Source: Thalassobium sp.
GTDB taxonomy: Bacteria; Pseudomonadota; Gammaproteobacteria; Pseudomonadales; Oceanobacteraceae
Assembly: GCA_002733205.1 (NCBI GenBank)
Contig: NVUW01000004.1
Location: 1 to 64,000, forward strand
Length of the DNA: 64,000 nucleotides
Reading direction: 5' to 3'
The stretch's first letter is position 1. Every line of letters begins with the position of its first letter. Position numbers and translations under genes: made by a program. Below, piece by piece: positions 28,451 through 39,166 of the stretch. Under the pieces are notes generated by a model. It worked only from the letters and a program-made list of their open reading frames with translations. It ran no database searches and had not been told where the DNA came from.

Positions 28451-29947
28451 TTAGTCGTTGCCCTCAAACCAGGGCTTGCGGGCGGTCATAATCAATTCCG
28501 CCGCTTTTTCTTCAGTCATCTGTTCAATGTCCAACAGGTCATCGATGGATTGCTCGGCCAGATCTTCCATCGTACAAATGCCTTTACTTGCCAGAACCAG
28601 TGCCAGGTGTTTCTCCATGCCTTCCATGTTCAGCAGATCATCTGCCGGCTGAGAATTTTCCAGTTTTTCTTCGGAAGCAATGGCCTGGGTCAGCAGTACG
28701 TCTTTTGCGCGGTTGCGCAGTTCGGTAACCACATCTTCATCCAGACCGTCGATGCTGAGCATCTCTTCCATTGGCACGTAAGCCACTTCTTCCAGCGTGG
28801 TGAAACCTTCTTCAACCAGCAGGGTGGCAAAGTCTTCGTCCAGATCGAGGGATTTCATAAATCCTTCGATAAAGCCGGAGGCTTCTTCATTTTGTTTCTC
28901 GGATGCTTCTTCTTCCGTCATCACGTTGATTTCCCAGCCGGTAAGCTCGGAAGCCAAACGTACGTTCTGACCGCCACGACCAATCGCCTGGGCCAGATTG
29001 TCGGAAGCAACTGCAACATCCATCGTGTTGGTTTCTTCATCCATAATGATCGACGCAACATCGGCCGGAGCCATGGCGTTAATCACCAGCTGTGCCGGAT
29101 TGTCATCCCACAGCACGATGTCGATACGCTCGTTACCACCCAGTTCGTTGGTCACTGCCTGAACACGCGCGCCGCGCATACCCACACAAGCACCCACCGG
29201 GTCGATGCGTTTATCGTTGGTTTTTACCGCAATTTTTGCACGGGAACCCGGGTCACGGGCCGCGCCTTTAATTTCGATAACTTCTTCGGCGATTTCCGGT
29301 ACTTCGATACGGAACAGCTCGATCAGCATTTCCGGAATGGTGCGGCTCAGCATCAGCTGCGGACCACGGTTTTCCGGACGTACTGCGTGCAAAATGGCAC
29401 GCACACGATCGCCCATACGCATAATTTCGCGACCAATCAGCTGATCTTTCGGCAGCAGACCTTCGGCGTTATTACCCAGATCGACGATAACGTTATCGCG
29501 TGTCACTTTTTTAACAGTACCGTTAATCAATTCACCAACGCGATCCTGGTACTGATCAACAATCTGTGCACGCTCTGCTTCACGGACTTTCTGTACGATG
29601 ATCTGCTTCGCAGCCTGAGCGGCGATACGGCCGAAGTCAGGGTTGTCGATTTCGATTTCGTAGGTATCGCCAGGTTGCAGATTGGTATCAATTTCATGAG
29701 CTTCCTGCAGGGTCAGCTCATCGCCAAGCCCCGGAACCACATCATTGCTGACAACCAGCCAACTGCGAAAGCTCTGGTAGTCACCGGTTTTACGGTCAAT
29801 ATCCACACGGATAGTGGCTTCTTCATCTTCGTAGCGCTTCTTGGCGGCCGCTGCAAGGGCTGACTCAATTGCTTCAAAAATAATTTCTTTTGAAACGCCC
29901 TTTTCGTTGGATACCGCTTCCGCGACCAGGAGAATTTCTTTGCTCAT
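28451..29947 (-). CDS. nusA: Transcription termination/antitermination factor NusA
   Basis: 498 residues: N-terminal polymerase-binding domain, S1 domain ([23 protein letters not shown]), two KH domains ([31 protein letters not shown]) and two C-terminal acidic repeats, the gammaproteobacterial form. GAGG precedes the start. NusA affects pausing, and in related operons represses its own transcription through leader terminators; two terminator-like hairpins are seen upstream of rimP. Confidence 0.98.
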   Translation of the reverse strand: MSKEILLVAEAVSNEKGVSKEIIFEAIESALAAAAKKRYEDEEATIRVDIDRKTGDYQSFRSWLVVSNDVVPGLGDELTLQEAHEIDTNLQPGDTYEIEIDNPDFGRIAAQAAKQIIVQKVREAERAQIVDQYQDRVGELINGTVKKVTRDNVIVDLGNNAEGLLPKDQLIGREIMRMGDRVRAILHAVRPENRGPQLMLSRTIPEMLIELFRIEVPEIAEEVIEIKGAARDPGSRAKIAVKTNDKRIDPVGACVGMRGARVQAVTNELGGNERIDIVLWDDNPAQLVINAMAPADVASIIMDEETNTMDVAVASDNLAQAIGRGGQNVRLASELTGWEINVMTEEEASEKQNEEASGFIEGFMKSLDLDEDFATLLVEEGFTTLEEVAYVPMEEMLSIDGLDEDVVTELRNRAKDVLLTQAIASEEKLENSQPADDLLNMEGMEKHLALVLASKGICTMEDLAEQSIDDLLDIEQMTEEKAAELIMTARKPWFEGND

Positions 29948-29969
29948 CTTCTAGCCTCGCTCTGCAACC

Positions 29970-30428
29970 TTAGTCCTTGAATTGTGGTACTACATTGGCA
30001 TGGTCAATCAGCTCAATCGGCAGTAAATATTCGTGCTCATCAACAACGAGAACGACATCTTCCTGCTCAACACCAATTAACTGGCCTTTGTATTTTCGAC
30101 GCCCTTCAAAGGGCATACGCAGACGCACATCAATAATGTGGCCAGCATATTGTTGAAATTGTTCGAGTGTGAATAGCGGACGATCCATCCCCGGGGATGA
30201 AACCTCCAGCGTGTAATCCTGCGCAATCGGATCTTCTACATCGAGAACCGCACCCAGCTGTCGGCTGACGGCTGCACAATGATCGACAAGAATGCCATCT
30301 TCATGGTCGATGAAAACACGCAACAGGGAATGACGCCCCTGAGGAATAAACTCCAGGCCCCAATAGGTAAATCCCATGGATTCAACTACCGGCGCTAACA
30401 GCTCTGCTAATTGCGTATCTTTTGCCAA
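29970..30428 (-). CDS. rimP: Ribosome maturation factor RimP
   Basis: 152 residues with the RimP pattern: [31 protein letters not shown], then [17 protein letters not shown] and a C-terminal SH3-like domain. It is needed for 30S maturation. The start is TTG at 30428: an in-frame TAG stands six bases upstream and GGGGGT is at ribosome-site distance, so no other start is possible nearby. It is the first protein gene after the tRNA-Leu gene. Confidence 0.95.
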   Translation of the reverse strand: MAKDTQLAELLAPVVESMGFTYWGLEFIPQGRHSLLRVFIDHEDGILVDHCAAVSRQLGAVLDVEDPIAQDYTLEVSSPGMDRPLFTLEQFQQYAGHIIDVRLRMPFEGRRKYKGQLIGVEQEDVVLVVDEHEYLLPIELIDHANVVPQFKD

Positions 30429-30446
30429 AAACTACCCCCACCACAA

Positions 30447-30474
30447 ACAAAAACTGGGCAACGTTGTGCCCAGT
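30447..30474 (-). terminator. Terminator-like hairpin just upstream of rimP
   Basis: ACTGGGCA/TGCCCAGT encloses a short loop and is followed on the minus strand by TTTTTGTTT. It lies only about 20-45 bases before the rimP TTG, inside the leader, where it may attenuate the rimP-nusA-infB operon. Confidence 0.6.
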
Positions 30475-30572
30475 CCGCTACTGCTTTATGCAGACCGAAA
30501 CCCGCTTTTATCAAGCGGATTCCTGTGAGATTCATACACGACACAGCCGCTTTGAATCGCTTCCGAAAAGCA

Positions 30573-30612
30573 ACTACTAAAAAGCCCCTGACTCGAGGGG
30601 CTTTTTAGTAGT
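30573..30612. terminator. Long-stem terminator between tRNA-Leu and rimP
   Basis: ACTACTAAAAAGCCCCT pairs with AGGGGCTTTTTAGTAGT across a six-base loop: a 17-bp perfect stem whose lower part supplies the U-run. It probably ends the secG/tRNA-Leu transcript, with leak-through or a promoter after it. Confidence 0.8.
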
Positions 30613-30686
30613 GCTCTCTAAAAGCACGCGCATTATAGGCGCTTTAAACAGAAAAAGCGAACCATGTTCGCTTTCCCGGAATAAAT

Positions 30687-30772
30687 TGGTGCGGATGGCG
30701 AGACTCGAACTCGCACGAGCTAGGCTCACCACCCCCTCAAGATGGCGTGTCTACCAATTCCACCACATCCGC
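30687..30772 (-). tRNA. tRNA-Leu (anticodon GAG)
   Basis: The minus strand folds as a class II tRNA of 86 bases: acceptor GCGGATG with CATCCGC, D-loop GGTAGACAC, anticodon loop TTGAGGG with GAG at 30738-30736, a long variable arm, T-loop TTCGAGT and an encoded CCA. It closely matches the gammaproteobacterial tRNA-Leu(GAG) that often stands between secG and rimP. Confidence 0.96.
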
Positions 30773-30789
30773 ACTAAAACTGATTAACC

Positions 30790-31179
30790 TTAGTTGCCAG
30801 TGGTTTCCACGGCAGGCTCATCAGAGGTTGATGCATCCAGTTCGGGTGCATCAGAGGAAGGCGCGTATTCTTCCACAAGTGGGGTATCTTTCTCAAGCTT
30901 TTCAATCACTTCCTGACTAGGAATTCCTAAATCAGTGTAACCCTGTGCTTTTTGCTTGGCATAAATACCCAGACCAAGACTGGTTACGAAGAATAACGTC
31001 GCCAGAATAGCCGTTGTGCGGCTGAGAAAATTACCTGAACCACTGCTGCCGAAGACAGTCTGGGAGGCACCGCTACCAAATGATGCGCCTGCGTCGGCAC
31101 CTTTACCCTGCTGCAGCATCACAAAACCAATGATGCCAAGAGCCAGCACGATATGAACGATCAGAATAATGGATTCCAT
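30790..31179 (-). CDS. secG: Protein translocase subunit SecG
   Basis: 129 residues. There are two membrane helices (about 3-23 and 52-72), joined by the conserved GFVMLQQGKGADAGASFGSGASQTVFGS loop, and an acidic C-terminal tail. SecG assists SecYEG export. AAGGTAAATT leads to the ATG. It starts eight bases after tpiA, in the usual order, with tRNA-Leu immediately after it. Confidence 0.96.
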   Translation of the reverse strand: MESIILIVHIVLALGIIGFVMLQQGKGADAGASFGSGASQTVFGSSGSGNFLSRTTAILATLFFVTSLGLGIYAKQKAQGYTDLGIPSQEVIEKLEKDTPLVEEYAPSSDAPELDASTSDEPAVETTGN

Positions 31180-31187
31180 AATTTACC

Positions 31188-31928
31188 TTATGCCCGACAA
31201 ATACCCAGAAATTCAGCGGCGTCGAGCGATGCACCGCCGACCAGACCGCCATCAATATCAGGCTGCGAAAAAAGCTCCGCAGCATTGGCAGCTTTTACAC
31301 TGCCACCATACAAAATTCGTGTCGCCTGCGCGACGTCCGCACCCAAGATCTGCAACTGGGCGCGAATAAAAGCATGCATTGCCTGCGCTTGCTCAGGCGT
31401 AGCGGTTTCTCCGGTACCAATAGCCCACACCGGCTCGTAAGCCAGAATAATGTGTTGCCACTGCTGTGCATTCAGCTGTTCAAGCAACAGCTTTAATTGC
31501 TGAGCAACGACCACTTCTTCCTGGCCGGACTGACGCTCGACGAGTGTTTCACCGATACAGACAACCGCAGTCACTTTGCTGGCCAACAGTTGCCGGGTTT
31601 TTGCCAGCACTGTTTCATCGGTTTCACCATAAAAGGTGCGACGTTCTGAATGACCAACCAACGCCATCGCACAGCCGACATCAGCCAGCATTGGTGCAGC
31701 GACTTCACCGGTAAATGCTCCGGATTCTTCTGCAGCACAATTCTGCGCACCAAGCGCAACAGCACTGCCAGACAGCAACTGAGCCGCCTGAGTCAGATAA
31801 GGAAACGGCGGAAATACCGCAACATCACACTGGTCAATCTGAGCGGCACGGAGTTCCGACAGCAGACTCTGGGTCATCGCCACAGAGGCATTCATCTTCC
31901 AATTTCCGGCAACCAACAAACGACGCAT
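31188..31928 (-). CDS. tpiA: Triosephosphate isomerase
   Basis: 246 residues, a TIM barrel. The N-terminal GNWKMN has the catalytic lysine, GHSERR the catalytic histidine, YEPVWAIGTG the catalytic glutamate and YGGSV the phosphate loop. It interconverts dihydroxyacetone phosphate and glyceraldehyde 3-phosphate. GGGAGAC precedes the ATG. It belongs to the ftsH-folP-glmM-tpiA-secG series. Confidence 0.98.
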   Translation of the reverse strand: MRRLLVAGNWKMNASVAMTQSLLSELRAAQIDQCDVAVFPPFPYLTQAAQLLSGSAVALGAQNCAAEESGAFTGEVAAPMLADVGCAMALVGHSERRTFYGETDETVLAKTRQLLASKVTAVVCIGETLVERQSGQEEVVVAQQLKLLLEQLNAQQWQHIILAYEPVWAIGTGETATPEQAQAMHAFIRAQLQILGADVAQATRILYGGSVKAANAAELFSQPDIDGGLVGGASLDAAEFLGICRA

Positions 31929-32017
31929 GACGTCTCCCTAAATTCAAAGAGCGCAGATACTATCTAAGAAGCCCCGGCGAGACAAGCAACAGCGCGTCTG
32001 CAGAGGCATTCTGCGGC

Positions 32018-33352
32018 CTAAGCCAGCGCCCGTTCGACCACTGCGGCCAACTCTTCAGCCAAAGTCTGCACCTGTGCAGCATCCTCGCCTTCGACCATCA
32101 CCCGCACGACAGGCTCTGTACCGGACGGACGCAGCAATACGCGACCACGACCGGCAAGCTTTTCTTCGGTCGCGGCAATCGCCTGAACAATTTCCGGCAG
32201 ACTCATCACATCGGCCTGACGGCTGCGTTGCACATTAATCATAACCTGCGGCATTTTGCTCATGCGCTTCTGCCAGTCATGCAATGATGTTTCACTGTCT
32301 TTCAGCGCTTGCAATACCTGCAGGGCGGCAACAATGCCATCGCCGGTGGTATTAGCATCCAGACACAAAAGATGTCCGGAGGATTCGCCGCCAAAGCGCC
32401 AGCCATGTTCATTAAGCAGTTGCATCACATAGCGATCACCGACCTTGGCACGCAGAAAATCAATGCCCAGATCCTTCAACCCTAATTCCAGGCCCAGATT
32501 GCTCATTAATGTGCCAACCACTCCGCCATTTAAGCGGCCCTGTTTTTTGGCATGGGTAGCAATAATAAACAGCAGCTGATCACCATCAACCAACTCGCCA
32601 CGATGATCGACCATCATCAACCGGTCGCCGTCGCCATCAAAAGCAATGCCCAGATCGGCATGCTCCTGCAGCACCCGCGCCTGCAAAGCCGCCGGTTCAG
32701 TAGAGCCCACGCCTTCATTAATATTCAGACCGTCCGGTTTAGCACCAATGGTAATAACCGTGGCCCCCAGCTCAGAAAAAACCGCCGGGGCAATCTGGTA
32801 CGTCGCGCCATGGGCACAATCCAGCACAATGGTTAGCCCGCGCAGATTCAGCGAACTGGCCGTGCCTTTGCAAAACTCAATATATCGTCCGCCAGCATCA
32901 TTAATACGGGCAGCTTTCCCCAGCTGCGCAGATTCAACGCAACTCATGGGTTTATCCAGCCAGGACTCAATGGCCAACTCAGTTTCATCCGGCAATTTTT
33001 CACCATTGCCGGAAAAGAATTTAATGCCGTTATCGTAATACGGATTATGTGAGGCACTGATGACGATGCCAGCCTGCGCGCGGAAGGTGCGGGTCAAATA
33101 AGCAATACCCGGTGTAGGAATAGGCCCTAACAAACCAATATCAACACCTGCCGAAGACAAACCGGCCTCCAGTGCGGACTCAAACATATAGCCGGAAATA
33201 CGCGTATCTTTGCCGATTAAAATCCGGCTCTTTCCCTGTTGAGCGAACACTTTGCCGGCGGCCCAGCCCAATTTCATAACAAATTCCGGGGTAATAGGGT
33301 ATGCACCCACCCGACCACGAACACCATCGGTGCCAAAATATTTTCTAGACAT
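32018..33352 (-). CDS. glmM: Phosphoglucosamine mutase
   Basis: 444 residues. The active phosphoserine loop is [12 protein letters not shown], the metal loop DGDGDR, the sugar loop GGESSGH and the phosphate-binding [12 protein letters not shown]. It converts glucosamine 6-phosphate to glucosamine 1-phosphate for UDP-GlcNAc and thus peptidoglycan and LPS. The ATG at 33352 lies inside the end of folP (eight-base overlap) with AGGGAAGG before it; a TTG at 33373 is less likely. Confidence 0.97.
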   Translation of the reverse strand: MSRKYFGTDGVRGRVGAYPITPEFVMKLGWAAGKVFAQQGKSRILIGKDTRISGYMFESALEAGLSSAGVDIGLLGPIPTPGIAYLTRTFRAQAGIVISASHNPYYDNGIKFFSGNGEKLPDETELAIESWLDKPMSCVESAQLGKAARINDAGGRYIEFCKGTASSLNLRGLTIVLDCAHGATYQIAPAVFSELGATVITIGAKPDGLNINEGVGSTEPAALQARVLQEHADLGIAFDGDGDRLMMVDHRGELVDGDQLLFIIATHAKKQGRLNGGVVGTLMSNLGLELGLKDLGIDFLRAKVGDRYVMQLLNEHGWRFGGESSGHLLCLDANTTGDGIVAALQVLQALKDSETSLHDWQKRMSKMPQVMINVQRSRQADVMSLPEIVQAIAATEEKLAGRGRVLLRPSGTEPVVRVMVEGEDAAQVQTLAEELAAVVERALA

Positions 33353-34187
33353 GCCCTTCCCTCTGAGTGGCAATTACGACACGCAATGCTTCTGTTGTTT
33401 GTTTTACGTCGTGTACGCGGATGATTTTCGCACCTTTTAATGCACAGATCACGGCACCGCTCACACTTCCTGCGATTCGCTCGGCGGCATTGCTGTTGCC
33501 CGTGGCTTCACCAATCATGCGTTTGCGCGACAAGCCCGTCAGCAGCGGCAGATTCAATTCATGCAGACGCTCCAGATGGTTAAGCAAACGGTAGTTATGT
33601 TCGAAGGTTTTACCGAAGCCGAATCCAGGATCGAGCAACAATCGCTCACGCCGTATTCCGGCTTCCTCACACGCCGCAACGCGTGCAGCCAGATACGCCA
33701 AAACAGCTTCTTCAACCGGCATATCGTAATGCGGAGCAGCCTGCATAACCTGTGGCTCGCCATTCATATGCATCAGGCAGACCGGCAAATCAGAAGACGC
33801 CGCCGCCGCCAACGCCCCTGACCTTGTCAGCGCACGTACATCGTTAATCAGATGCGCACCAGCCTGAGCACTGGCACGAATAACGGCGGCACTGCTGGTA
33901 TCAACCGAAATAGCCACATCCAACCGCCGGGCAATGGCCTCGACGACAGGAATCACCCGTGCCAATTCCTCGTCCTCACCAACCGTCGCCGCACCGGGAC
34001 GAGTCGATTCACCACCAACGTCGATTAAATCCGCCCCGTCGTGCAGCATCTGCTCAGCATGACGCAGCGCAGAATCCAGCGCGGTAAAATGACCACCATC
34101 AGAAAATGAATCGGGAGTGACATTAAGAATCCCCATTACCCGGGGAACAGAGAGATCGAGCTGACGATTACCACACTGAAATTTCAC
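33345..34187 (-). CDS. folP: Dihydropteroate synthase
   Basis: 280 residues. The signatures [15 protein letters not shown] and [13 protein letters not shown] are present, followed by [23 protein letters not shown] and GLSRKR. It joins p-aminobenzoate to the pterin pyrophosphate in folate synthesis. The GTG at 34187 with AGGA seven bases upstream is chosen; a TTG at 34205 lies before that site. The stop overlaps the start of glmM. Confidence 0.96.
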   Translation of the reverse strand: MKFQCGNRQLDLSVPRVMGILNVTPDSFSDGGHFTALDSALRHAEQMLHDGADLIDVGGESTRPGAATVGEDEELARVIPVVEAIARRLDVAISVDTSSAAVIRASAQAGAHLINDVRALTRSGALAAAASSDLPVCLMHMNGEPQVMQAAPHYDMPVEEAVLAYLAARVAACEEAGIRRERLLLDPGFGFGKTFEHNYRLLNHLERLHELNLPLLTGLSRKRMIGEATGNSNAAERIAGSVSGAVICALKGAKIIRVHDVKQTTEALRVVIATQREGHV

Positions 34188-34226
34188 GCGAAATCCTGAG
34201 TACAACGATTAGATATTCGACCCAAT

Positions 34227-34251
34227 AAAAAGGCGGCTAATGCCGCCTTTT
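34227..34251. terminator. Terminator between ftsH and folP
   Basis: AAAAAGGCGGC/GCCGCCTTTT hairpin immediately after ftsH. It has A and T runs on both sides; some read-through into folP is likely since the gap to folP is short. Confidence 0.75.
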
Positions 34252-34270
34252 AACTATCCAGCAGAGCGAA

Positions 34271-36193
34271 TCAGTTCTGTTCGCCGGCCGGATCACCTAC
34301 CGCATCATCATCGGCATCACTGGCCATATCACGGCTTTCTTCTGCCGGAGCGGCCGGACCAGAGCCGTTATCGCCCCAGGATTTAGGCGGACGCGGTTTT
34401 TTACCGGCCATGATGTCATCGATTTGATCCGCATCAATGGTTTCATATTCCATCAGCGCATCTTTCATCAGTTCAAGCTTATCGCGGTTTTCTTCCAGAA
34501 TTTTGCTGGCACGCTGATAACAGACGTCCAACAGATTTCTGACTTCCGCATCAATGACCCGCGCCGTTTCATCCGATAAATGAGACATCTGACCACCGCC
34601 AGACGACCCCAGATAACCGTTTTGTTCTTCCTCAGTGTAAAGCTGCGCGCCTAATTTCTCGGACAAGCCCCACTTGGTGACATAGTTTCGTGCGTATTTG
34701 GTTGCACGCTCAATATCGTTGGAAGCACCGGTGGTGACACCGTCTTTACCCAGCGTCATCTCTTCAGCAATACGGCCACCATACAGCGAGCAAATATTAC
34801 TTTCGATACCACGCTTACTGATGGAATGGCGATCTTCTTCCGGCAGGAACATCGTCACACCCAACGCACGACCGCGGGGAATAATCGATACTTTGTATAC
34901 CGGGTCATGCTCCGGAACCATACGACCAACAATCGCGTGACCGGCTTCGTGATAAGCCGTATTGGTCTTTTCTTTTTCCGACATCACCATGGTTTTACGC
35001 TCGGCGCCCATCAGGATTTTATCCTTGGCTTTCTCGAACTCTTCCATGGTAACCAGATTACGGTTTGAACGAGCAGCAAAGAGTGCTGCTTCGTTCACCA
35101 GATTCGCCAGATCGGCACCGGAGAATCCTGGCGTACCACGGGCAATAATAGAGGCATTCACATCATCAGCCAGCGGCACTTTGCGCATGTGGACATTCAG
35201 AATCTGCTCACGGCCACGGATATCCGGCAGACCCACAACCACCTGACGGTCGAAACGGCCCGGACGCAACAGCGCCGGATCCAGTACATCCGGACGGTTG
35301 GTGGCAGCAATAACAATGATGCCATCGTTAACTTCAAAGCCGTCCATCTCAACCAGCAGCTGGTTCAGAGTCTGTTCGCGCTCATCGTTACCACCACCAA
35401 TACCGACACCACGGGAACGGCCGACGGCATCAATCTCATCAATGAAGATGATACAAGGTGCCTGTTTCTTGGCCTGCTCAAACATGTCGCGCACACGGGA
35501 GGCACCAACACCAACAAACATTTCAACGAAATCGGAACCGGAAATCGAGAAAAACGGTACACGCGCCTCACCGGCAATGGCTTTTGCCAGCAGCGTTTTA
35601 CCGGTACCCGGCTGACCAACCATCAGCACACCGCGCGGAATTTTACCGCCAAGGCGCTGGTATTTGCCCGGATCACGCAGGAATTCGACTAACTCTTTAA
35701 CGTCTTCTTTGGCTTCATCACAGCCGGCAACATCTTCAAAGGTGGTTTTGATCTGATCTTCGCTGAGCAGTTTGGCTTTGCTTTTACCAAACGCCATCGG
35801 ACCGCCTTTGCCGCCACCGCCGCCCTGCATCTGACGCATAAACAGCATAAACACGGCAATAATGATCAGAATAGGCAGTGATGCCAGCAACAACTGAGTG
35901 AAGAACCCTTGTTTTTCAGGCTTTTCGCCTAACACCTGAACATGATTGTTCAGCAGGGTGTCCATCAGTTTGTCATCGTAAACCGGCAGAATGGTCTCAA
36001 AGGCTTCGCCACCGCTGTTAACACCAGAGATGGTCTGGCCAGAAATGGTGACTTTTTCCACCTGACCGCTTTCCACGGCAGTAATGAACTCAGAGTAGGA
36101 ATACTCCTTACCCTTGCCCACATTCTGGAAATTGTTGAACACCATCATCAGAACGGCTGCAATCACCGCCCATAATATGAAATTCTTCGCCAT
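34271..36193 (-). CDS. ftsH: ATP-dependent zinc metalloprotease FtsH
   Basis: 640 residues. There are two membrane helices (about 5-24 and 97-117) around a periplasmic domain. The AAA domain has Walker A GQPGTGKT, Walker [10 protein letters not shown] and the SRH arginines in RPGRFDRQ. The peptidase domain has HEAGH and a later aspartate ligand. FtsH degrades membrane proteins and short-lived regulators such as LpxC and sigma-32. The ATG at 36193 has GAGGTGG upstream; GTG codons further out are less likely. It follows rlmE by about 80 bases. Confidence 0.98.
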   Translation of the reverse strand: MAKNFILWAVIAAVLMMVFNNFQNVGKGKEYSYSEFITAVESGQVEKVTISGQTISGVNSGGEAFETILPVYDDKLMDTLLNNHVQVLGEKPEKQGFFTQLLLASLPILIIIAVFMLFMRQMQGGGGGKGGPMAFGKSKAKLLSEDQIKTTFEDVAGCDEAKEDVKELVEFLRDPGKYQRLGGKIPRGVLMVGQPGTGKTLLAKAIAGEARVPFFSISGSDFVEMFVGVGASRVRDMFEQAKKQAPCIIFIDEIDAVGRSRGVGIGGGNDEREQTLNQLLVEMDGFEVNDGIIVIAATNRPDVLDPALLRPGRFDRQVVVGLPDIRGREQILNVHMRKVPLADDVNASIIARGTPGFSGADLANLVNEAALFAARSNRNLVTMEEFEKAKDKILMGAERKTMVMSEKEKTNTAYHEAGHAIVGRMVPEHDPVYKVSIIPRGRALGVTMFLPEEDRHSISKRGIESNICSLYGGRIAEEMTLGKDGVTTGASNDIERATKYARNYVTKWGLSEKLGAQLYTEEEQNGYLGSSGGGQMSHLSDETARVIDAEVRNLLDVCYQRASKILEENRDKLELMKDALMEYETIDADQIDDIMAGKKPRPPKSWGDNGSGPAAPAEESRDMASDADDDAVGDPAGEQN

Positions 36194-36274
36194 ACCCGGC
36201 ACCACCTCATTGGCTGCGGAGTCGGGCCATATCCCGACGTCCCTTCTTTAACTGTCTAGCTTAGCAAGCATTGG

Positions 36275-36895
36275 CTAAGCGCGGAAACCTTTCCCAACAA
36301 CGTAAACCTCGCGCGAACGCGGACGAGACGCCTTAGGCTTACGAATCAAAACTTTTGTAAAGGATTGTCTGACGCCCTTTACGTATTCATCAAAACCATC
36401 GCCCTGGAACACTTTCGCCACAAACTGACCATTCGGACGCAGCACCTGACGCGCCATATCCAGCGCTAACTCTACTAAATACATAGAACCAGGCTGATCA
36501 ATTGAAGGTACTCCACTCATATTGGGGGCCATATCGGAGATTACAAGGTCTACCGGACGACCATCGACAATCGCCATTAATTCATTAAAAACCGACTCTT
36601 CGGTGAAATCGCCCTGAATAAACTCAACATCAGCAATGGGGTCCATCGGCAGAATATCGGAGGCAATCACCACCCCCTTACCATTCAGCTTACGACCAAC
36701 CACCTGTGACCAGCCCCCCGGGGCCGAACCAAGATCGATGATGGTCATACCGGGCTTTATGAGCTGGTCTTTCTCATCGAGTTCAATCAGTTTGTAGCTG
36801 GCACGCGTGCGATAGCCATCCTGCTGTGCTTTTTGCACATAAATGTCGTCAACATGCTCTTTCAGCCAATCGGCACTGGTTTTTGAACGCGCCAT
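36275..36895 (-). CDS. rlmE: 23S rRNA 2'-O-methyltransferase RlmE
   Basis: 206 residues, the FtsJ fold. The SAM site is [13 protein letters not shown], and the catalytic K-D-K-E set is represented by the N-terminal lysine region (RASYKL), the aspartate of SDMAPN, and KVFQG. It methylates U2552 of 23S rRNA. It is divergent from yhbY and upstream of ftsH, as in most gammaproteobacteria, where both are often heat-induced; I found no clear sigma-32 site here. Confidence 0.97.
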   Translation of the reverse strand: MARSKTSADWLKEHVDDIYVQKAQQDGYRTRASYKLIELDEKDQLIKPGMTIIDLGSAPGGWSQVVGRKLNGKGVVIASDILPMDPIADVEFIQGDFTEESVFNELMAIVDGRPVDLVISDMAPNMSGVPSIDQPGSMYLVELALDMARQVLRPNGQFVAKVFQGDGFDEYVKGVRQSFTKVLIRKPKASRPRSREVYVVGKGFRA

Positions 36896-37034
36896 GCAGG
36901 TACTTGCTCCAAGGTCAGGTATACTAAGGGCTGTTTAATTCGTGGAAACGACCCCAGCGGTCTTCACCGCATATAAAGCGCTAAGTTTACCACCGAACCA
37001 CATTACTACCGAACTACAGAGCTCCCGAATCTAT

Positions 37035-37337
37035 ATGGCATTATCAAACGAACAGAAAAAGGCCTATCGTGCCATCGGCCACACGCTGAATCCGATTGTC
37101 ACCGTCGCCGCCAATGGCCTGACCGAAGGGGTCATTGAGGAACTGAACCGCGCACTGAACGATCACGAGCTGATCAAAATCAAAGTGTCTGTTGGTGACC
37201 GTGATGTTAAAAAAGAAGTGCTGGCAGAGATTCTGCGCATTACCGGGGCAGAAATGCCACAGCAAATCGGCAACACCGCATTGCTGATGCGCCGCAATCC
37301 AAAAGCCAATCCTAAGCTGTCCAACCTGAAGCGCTGA
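37035..37337 (+). CDS. yhbY: YhbY-type CRM-domain RNA-binding protein
   Basis: 100 residues forming one CRM domain (KKAYRAIGHTLNPIVTVAANGLTEGV ... HELIKIKV ... GNTALLMRR). YhbY associates with pre-50S particles in E. coli. The start at 37035 matches the family N-terminus (MALSNEQKK); the longer frame to 36942 is not conserved-looking. The ribosome site is weak. It is divergent from rlmE. Confidence 0.93.
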   Translation: MALSNEQKKAYRAIGHTLNPIVTVAANGLTEGVIEELNRALNDHELIKIKVSVGDRDVKKEVLAEILRITGAEMPQQIGNTALLMRRNPKANPKLSNLKR

Positions 37338-37347
37338 AGCACTCAGG

Positions 37348-37734
37348 TTATCTGACCGCCGGAGCATGATCCCGGCGGATCACCGACACCGGCGCAATCA
37401 ACAACCAGGCTAACCCCAGAACCGAGATGGCATGCATCAGCATCATCTGCAGCTTCCACCACGGCATAAATGCGAAATACACCAGTGACAGAAACGTCAT
37501 AATCAACACCAACTGCACGGGCAATTGCCGCCAGCTGAGCGCATGAAACAGCCTGCTCATCAGCAGAATCACACACCCCGCCACGCCACCAAGCCCAACC
37601 ATCACATGCATAACGTCCATACCATGCTGCGGAAAGAACCCGCGGTGTTCCAGCAGTGGCCGGACTACATACGCACACGCCCACAACCCGCCCAGCCAGA
37701 ACGTACGGAATAAAATCAGATAATGCCGGATCAT
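37348..37734 (-). CDS. Small membrane protein, DUF4149-like
   Basis: 128 residues with four predicted membrane helices (about 8-24, 43-60, 71-91, 97-117). An FRTFWLGGLWACAYVVRPLL opening and an H-G-M pattern resemble DUF4149 proteins, which are often found between yhbY and greA in Pseudomonas-like genomes. Function unknown. It converges with yhbY. No signal for an operon partner. A shadow frame of similar extent on the same strand (37343-37684) is rejected because it lacks hydrophobic segments. Confidence 0.75.
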   Translation of the reverse strand: MIRHYLILFRTFWLGGLWACAYVVRPLLEHRGFFPQHGMDVMHVMVGLGGVAGCVILLMSRLFHALSWRQLPVQLVLIMTFLSLVYFAFMPWWKLQMMLMHAISVLGLAWLLIAPVSVIRRDHAPAVR

Positions 37735-37889
37735 GGCGATGACTCCGTCCGGATACTCCGGATCAGTACAGAAAAAGATAAATCCGTGGCCTGACTGGCC
37801 AGATCAGCCTGACGTTAACAAGCTTACACCAAAGGGGAGTTGGAAGACCGGACTGTTCCGGTGATAATAGCGAAAAAAGTAAGGTTTCA

Positions 37890-39014
37890 ATGCTCATGTC
37901 CGATATCGTAATTTCCGGCTCCGGCCTGTTCATCCCGCCTTTTACCATCACCAATGATGAACTGGTAGAAGCCTACAATGCCTATGCAAATCGTTTTAAC
38001 GAAGAGCATGCCGACGCCATCGCCGCGGGCGAAACCGAAGCTCTGCCATTATCCAGCAGTGAATTTATTGAAAAAGCCTCCGGCATCAAAGCACGTTATG
38101 CCATGTACAAAGATGGCATCGTGAATCCGGACATCATGCATCCCGTATTCCCGATGACACAGGAAGGTGCCACCCCGGAAATGGTCACCATGGGGGTTGC
38201 TGCCGCTCGTGAAGCCATGCAACAGGCCGGCAAAACCGCTGACGATATTGATATGGTCATTGTTTCAAGCACCTTCCGCCAGCGTGACTACCCGGGCATG
38301 TCTGTTGAAATTCAACGTGAACTGGGCATTAAAGGTTTCGCCTACGACATGGGCATTGCCTGCTCATCCGCGACCTTCGGTCTGATCAATGCCTACACCG
38401 CACTGAAAGCTGGCACCGCTAAGTGTGTGTTATTTGTGAATCCTGAATTCACCACACCCGGGCTGGACTTCAAAGATCGCGACAGCCATTTTATTTTTGG
38501 TGATGTTGCAACCGCAGCAATTCTGGAGCCTGCAGAAACGGCAACGTCAGAGCATATTTTCCGCATCCTGAGTACCAAACAATTTACCCAGTATTCAGAC
38601 AATATTCGCTGCGATGCATCTTACGCCGATTACTGCTTTGAAAATGTGCCCGCCAACCGCTACGCCTTCAAACAACAGGGCCGGAAAGTATTTAAAGAAC
38701 TGCTGCCACTGGTTACTAACTTCATTGAGAATCTGCTGAGCGAAAATCAGCTGGAAGCTTCTTCACTGAAACGCATGTGGCTGCATCAGGCCAACGTTAA
38801 TATGAACTTATTTGCCGTTAAAAAACTCCTCGGCCGGCTGCCGGAAGGGAATGAAGCGCCTGTGGTTCTGGATGAGTTTGCCAATACCGCTTCTTCTGGT
38901 TCAGTTATCGCCTTCCACCGCCATAAAGATGATTTCATCTCCGGCGATAAAGGCCTGATCTGTTCTTTTGGTGCAGGCTATTCCATTGGCAGTCTTTTAG
39001 TCGAAAAAGTCTGA
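37890..39014 (+). CDS. Beta-ketoacyl-ACP synthase III-type condensing enzyme
   Basis: 374 residues, thiolase fold. The catalytic triad is Cys158 in GIACSSATFG, His299 in WLHQANVN and Asn332 in FANTASSGS. The insertion-rich length (about 370) and the EKASGIKARY region resemble the longer Pseudomonas KAS III enzymes that condense medium-chain acyl-CoA with malonyl-ACP, rather than the roughly 320-residue FabH; that sub-assignment is inference. AAGG stands five bases before the first ATG; a second ATG lies at 37896. It precedes fabA by about 150 bases on the same strand. Confidence 0.85.
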   Translation: MLMSDIVISGSGLFIPPFTITNDELVEAYNAYANRFNEEHADAIAAGETEALPLSSSEFIEKASGIKARYAMYKDGIVNPDIMHPVFPMTQEGATPEMVTMGVAAAREAMQQAGKTADDIDMVIVSSTFRQRDYPGMSVEIQRELGIKGFAYDMGIACSSATFGLINAYTALKAGTAKCVLFVNPEFTTPGLDFKDRDSHFIFGDVATAAILEPAETATSEHIFRILSTKQFTQYSDNIRCDASYADYCFENVPANRYAFKQQGRKVFKELLPLVTNFIENLLSENQLEASSLKRMWLHQANVNMNLFAVKKLLGRLPEGNEAPVVLDEFANTASSGSVIAFHRHKDDFISGDKGLICSFGAGYSIGSLLVEKV

Positions 39015-39166
39015 TAACAGCCCCCATTTTCCGGCGTAATCCGCGCCGGAAAATGCCATCTATTAATTCCTTTTTTTCAAAAAACCTTCATTAGCTATCA
39101 TGCTGTAAATATGTCAGTGTACGGGCATACTTATAACGACTGCAAAAGACCAAAAGAGGAATCTGC

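Noticed and set aside
36896-37034. Sigma-32 promoter for rlmE-ftsH
   Set aside because: CCCTTAGTATACC has some likeness to a -35 but no matching CCCCAT element follows at the right distance.
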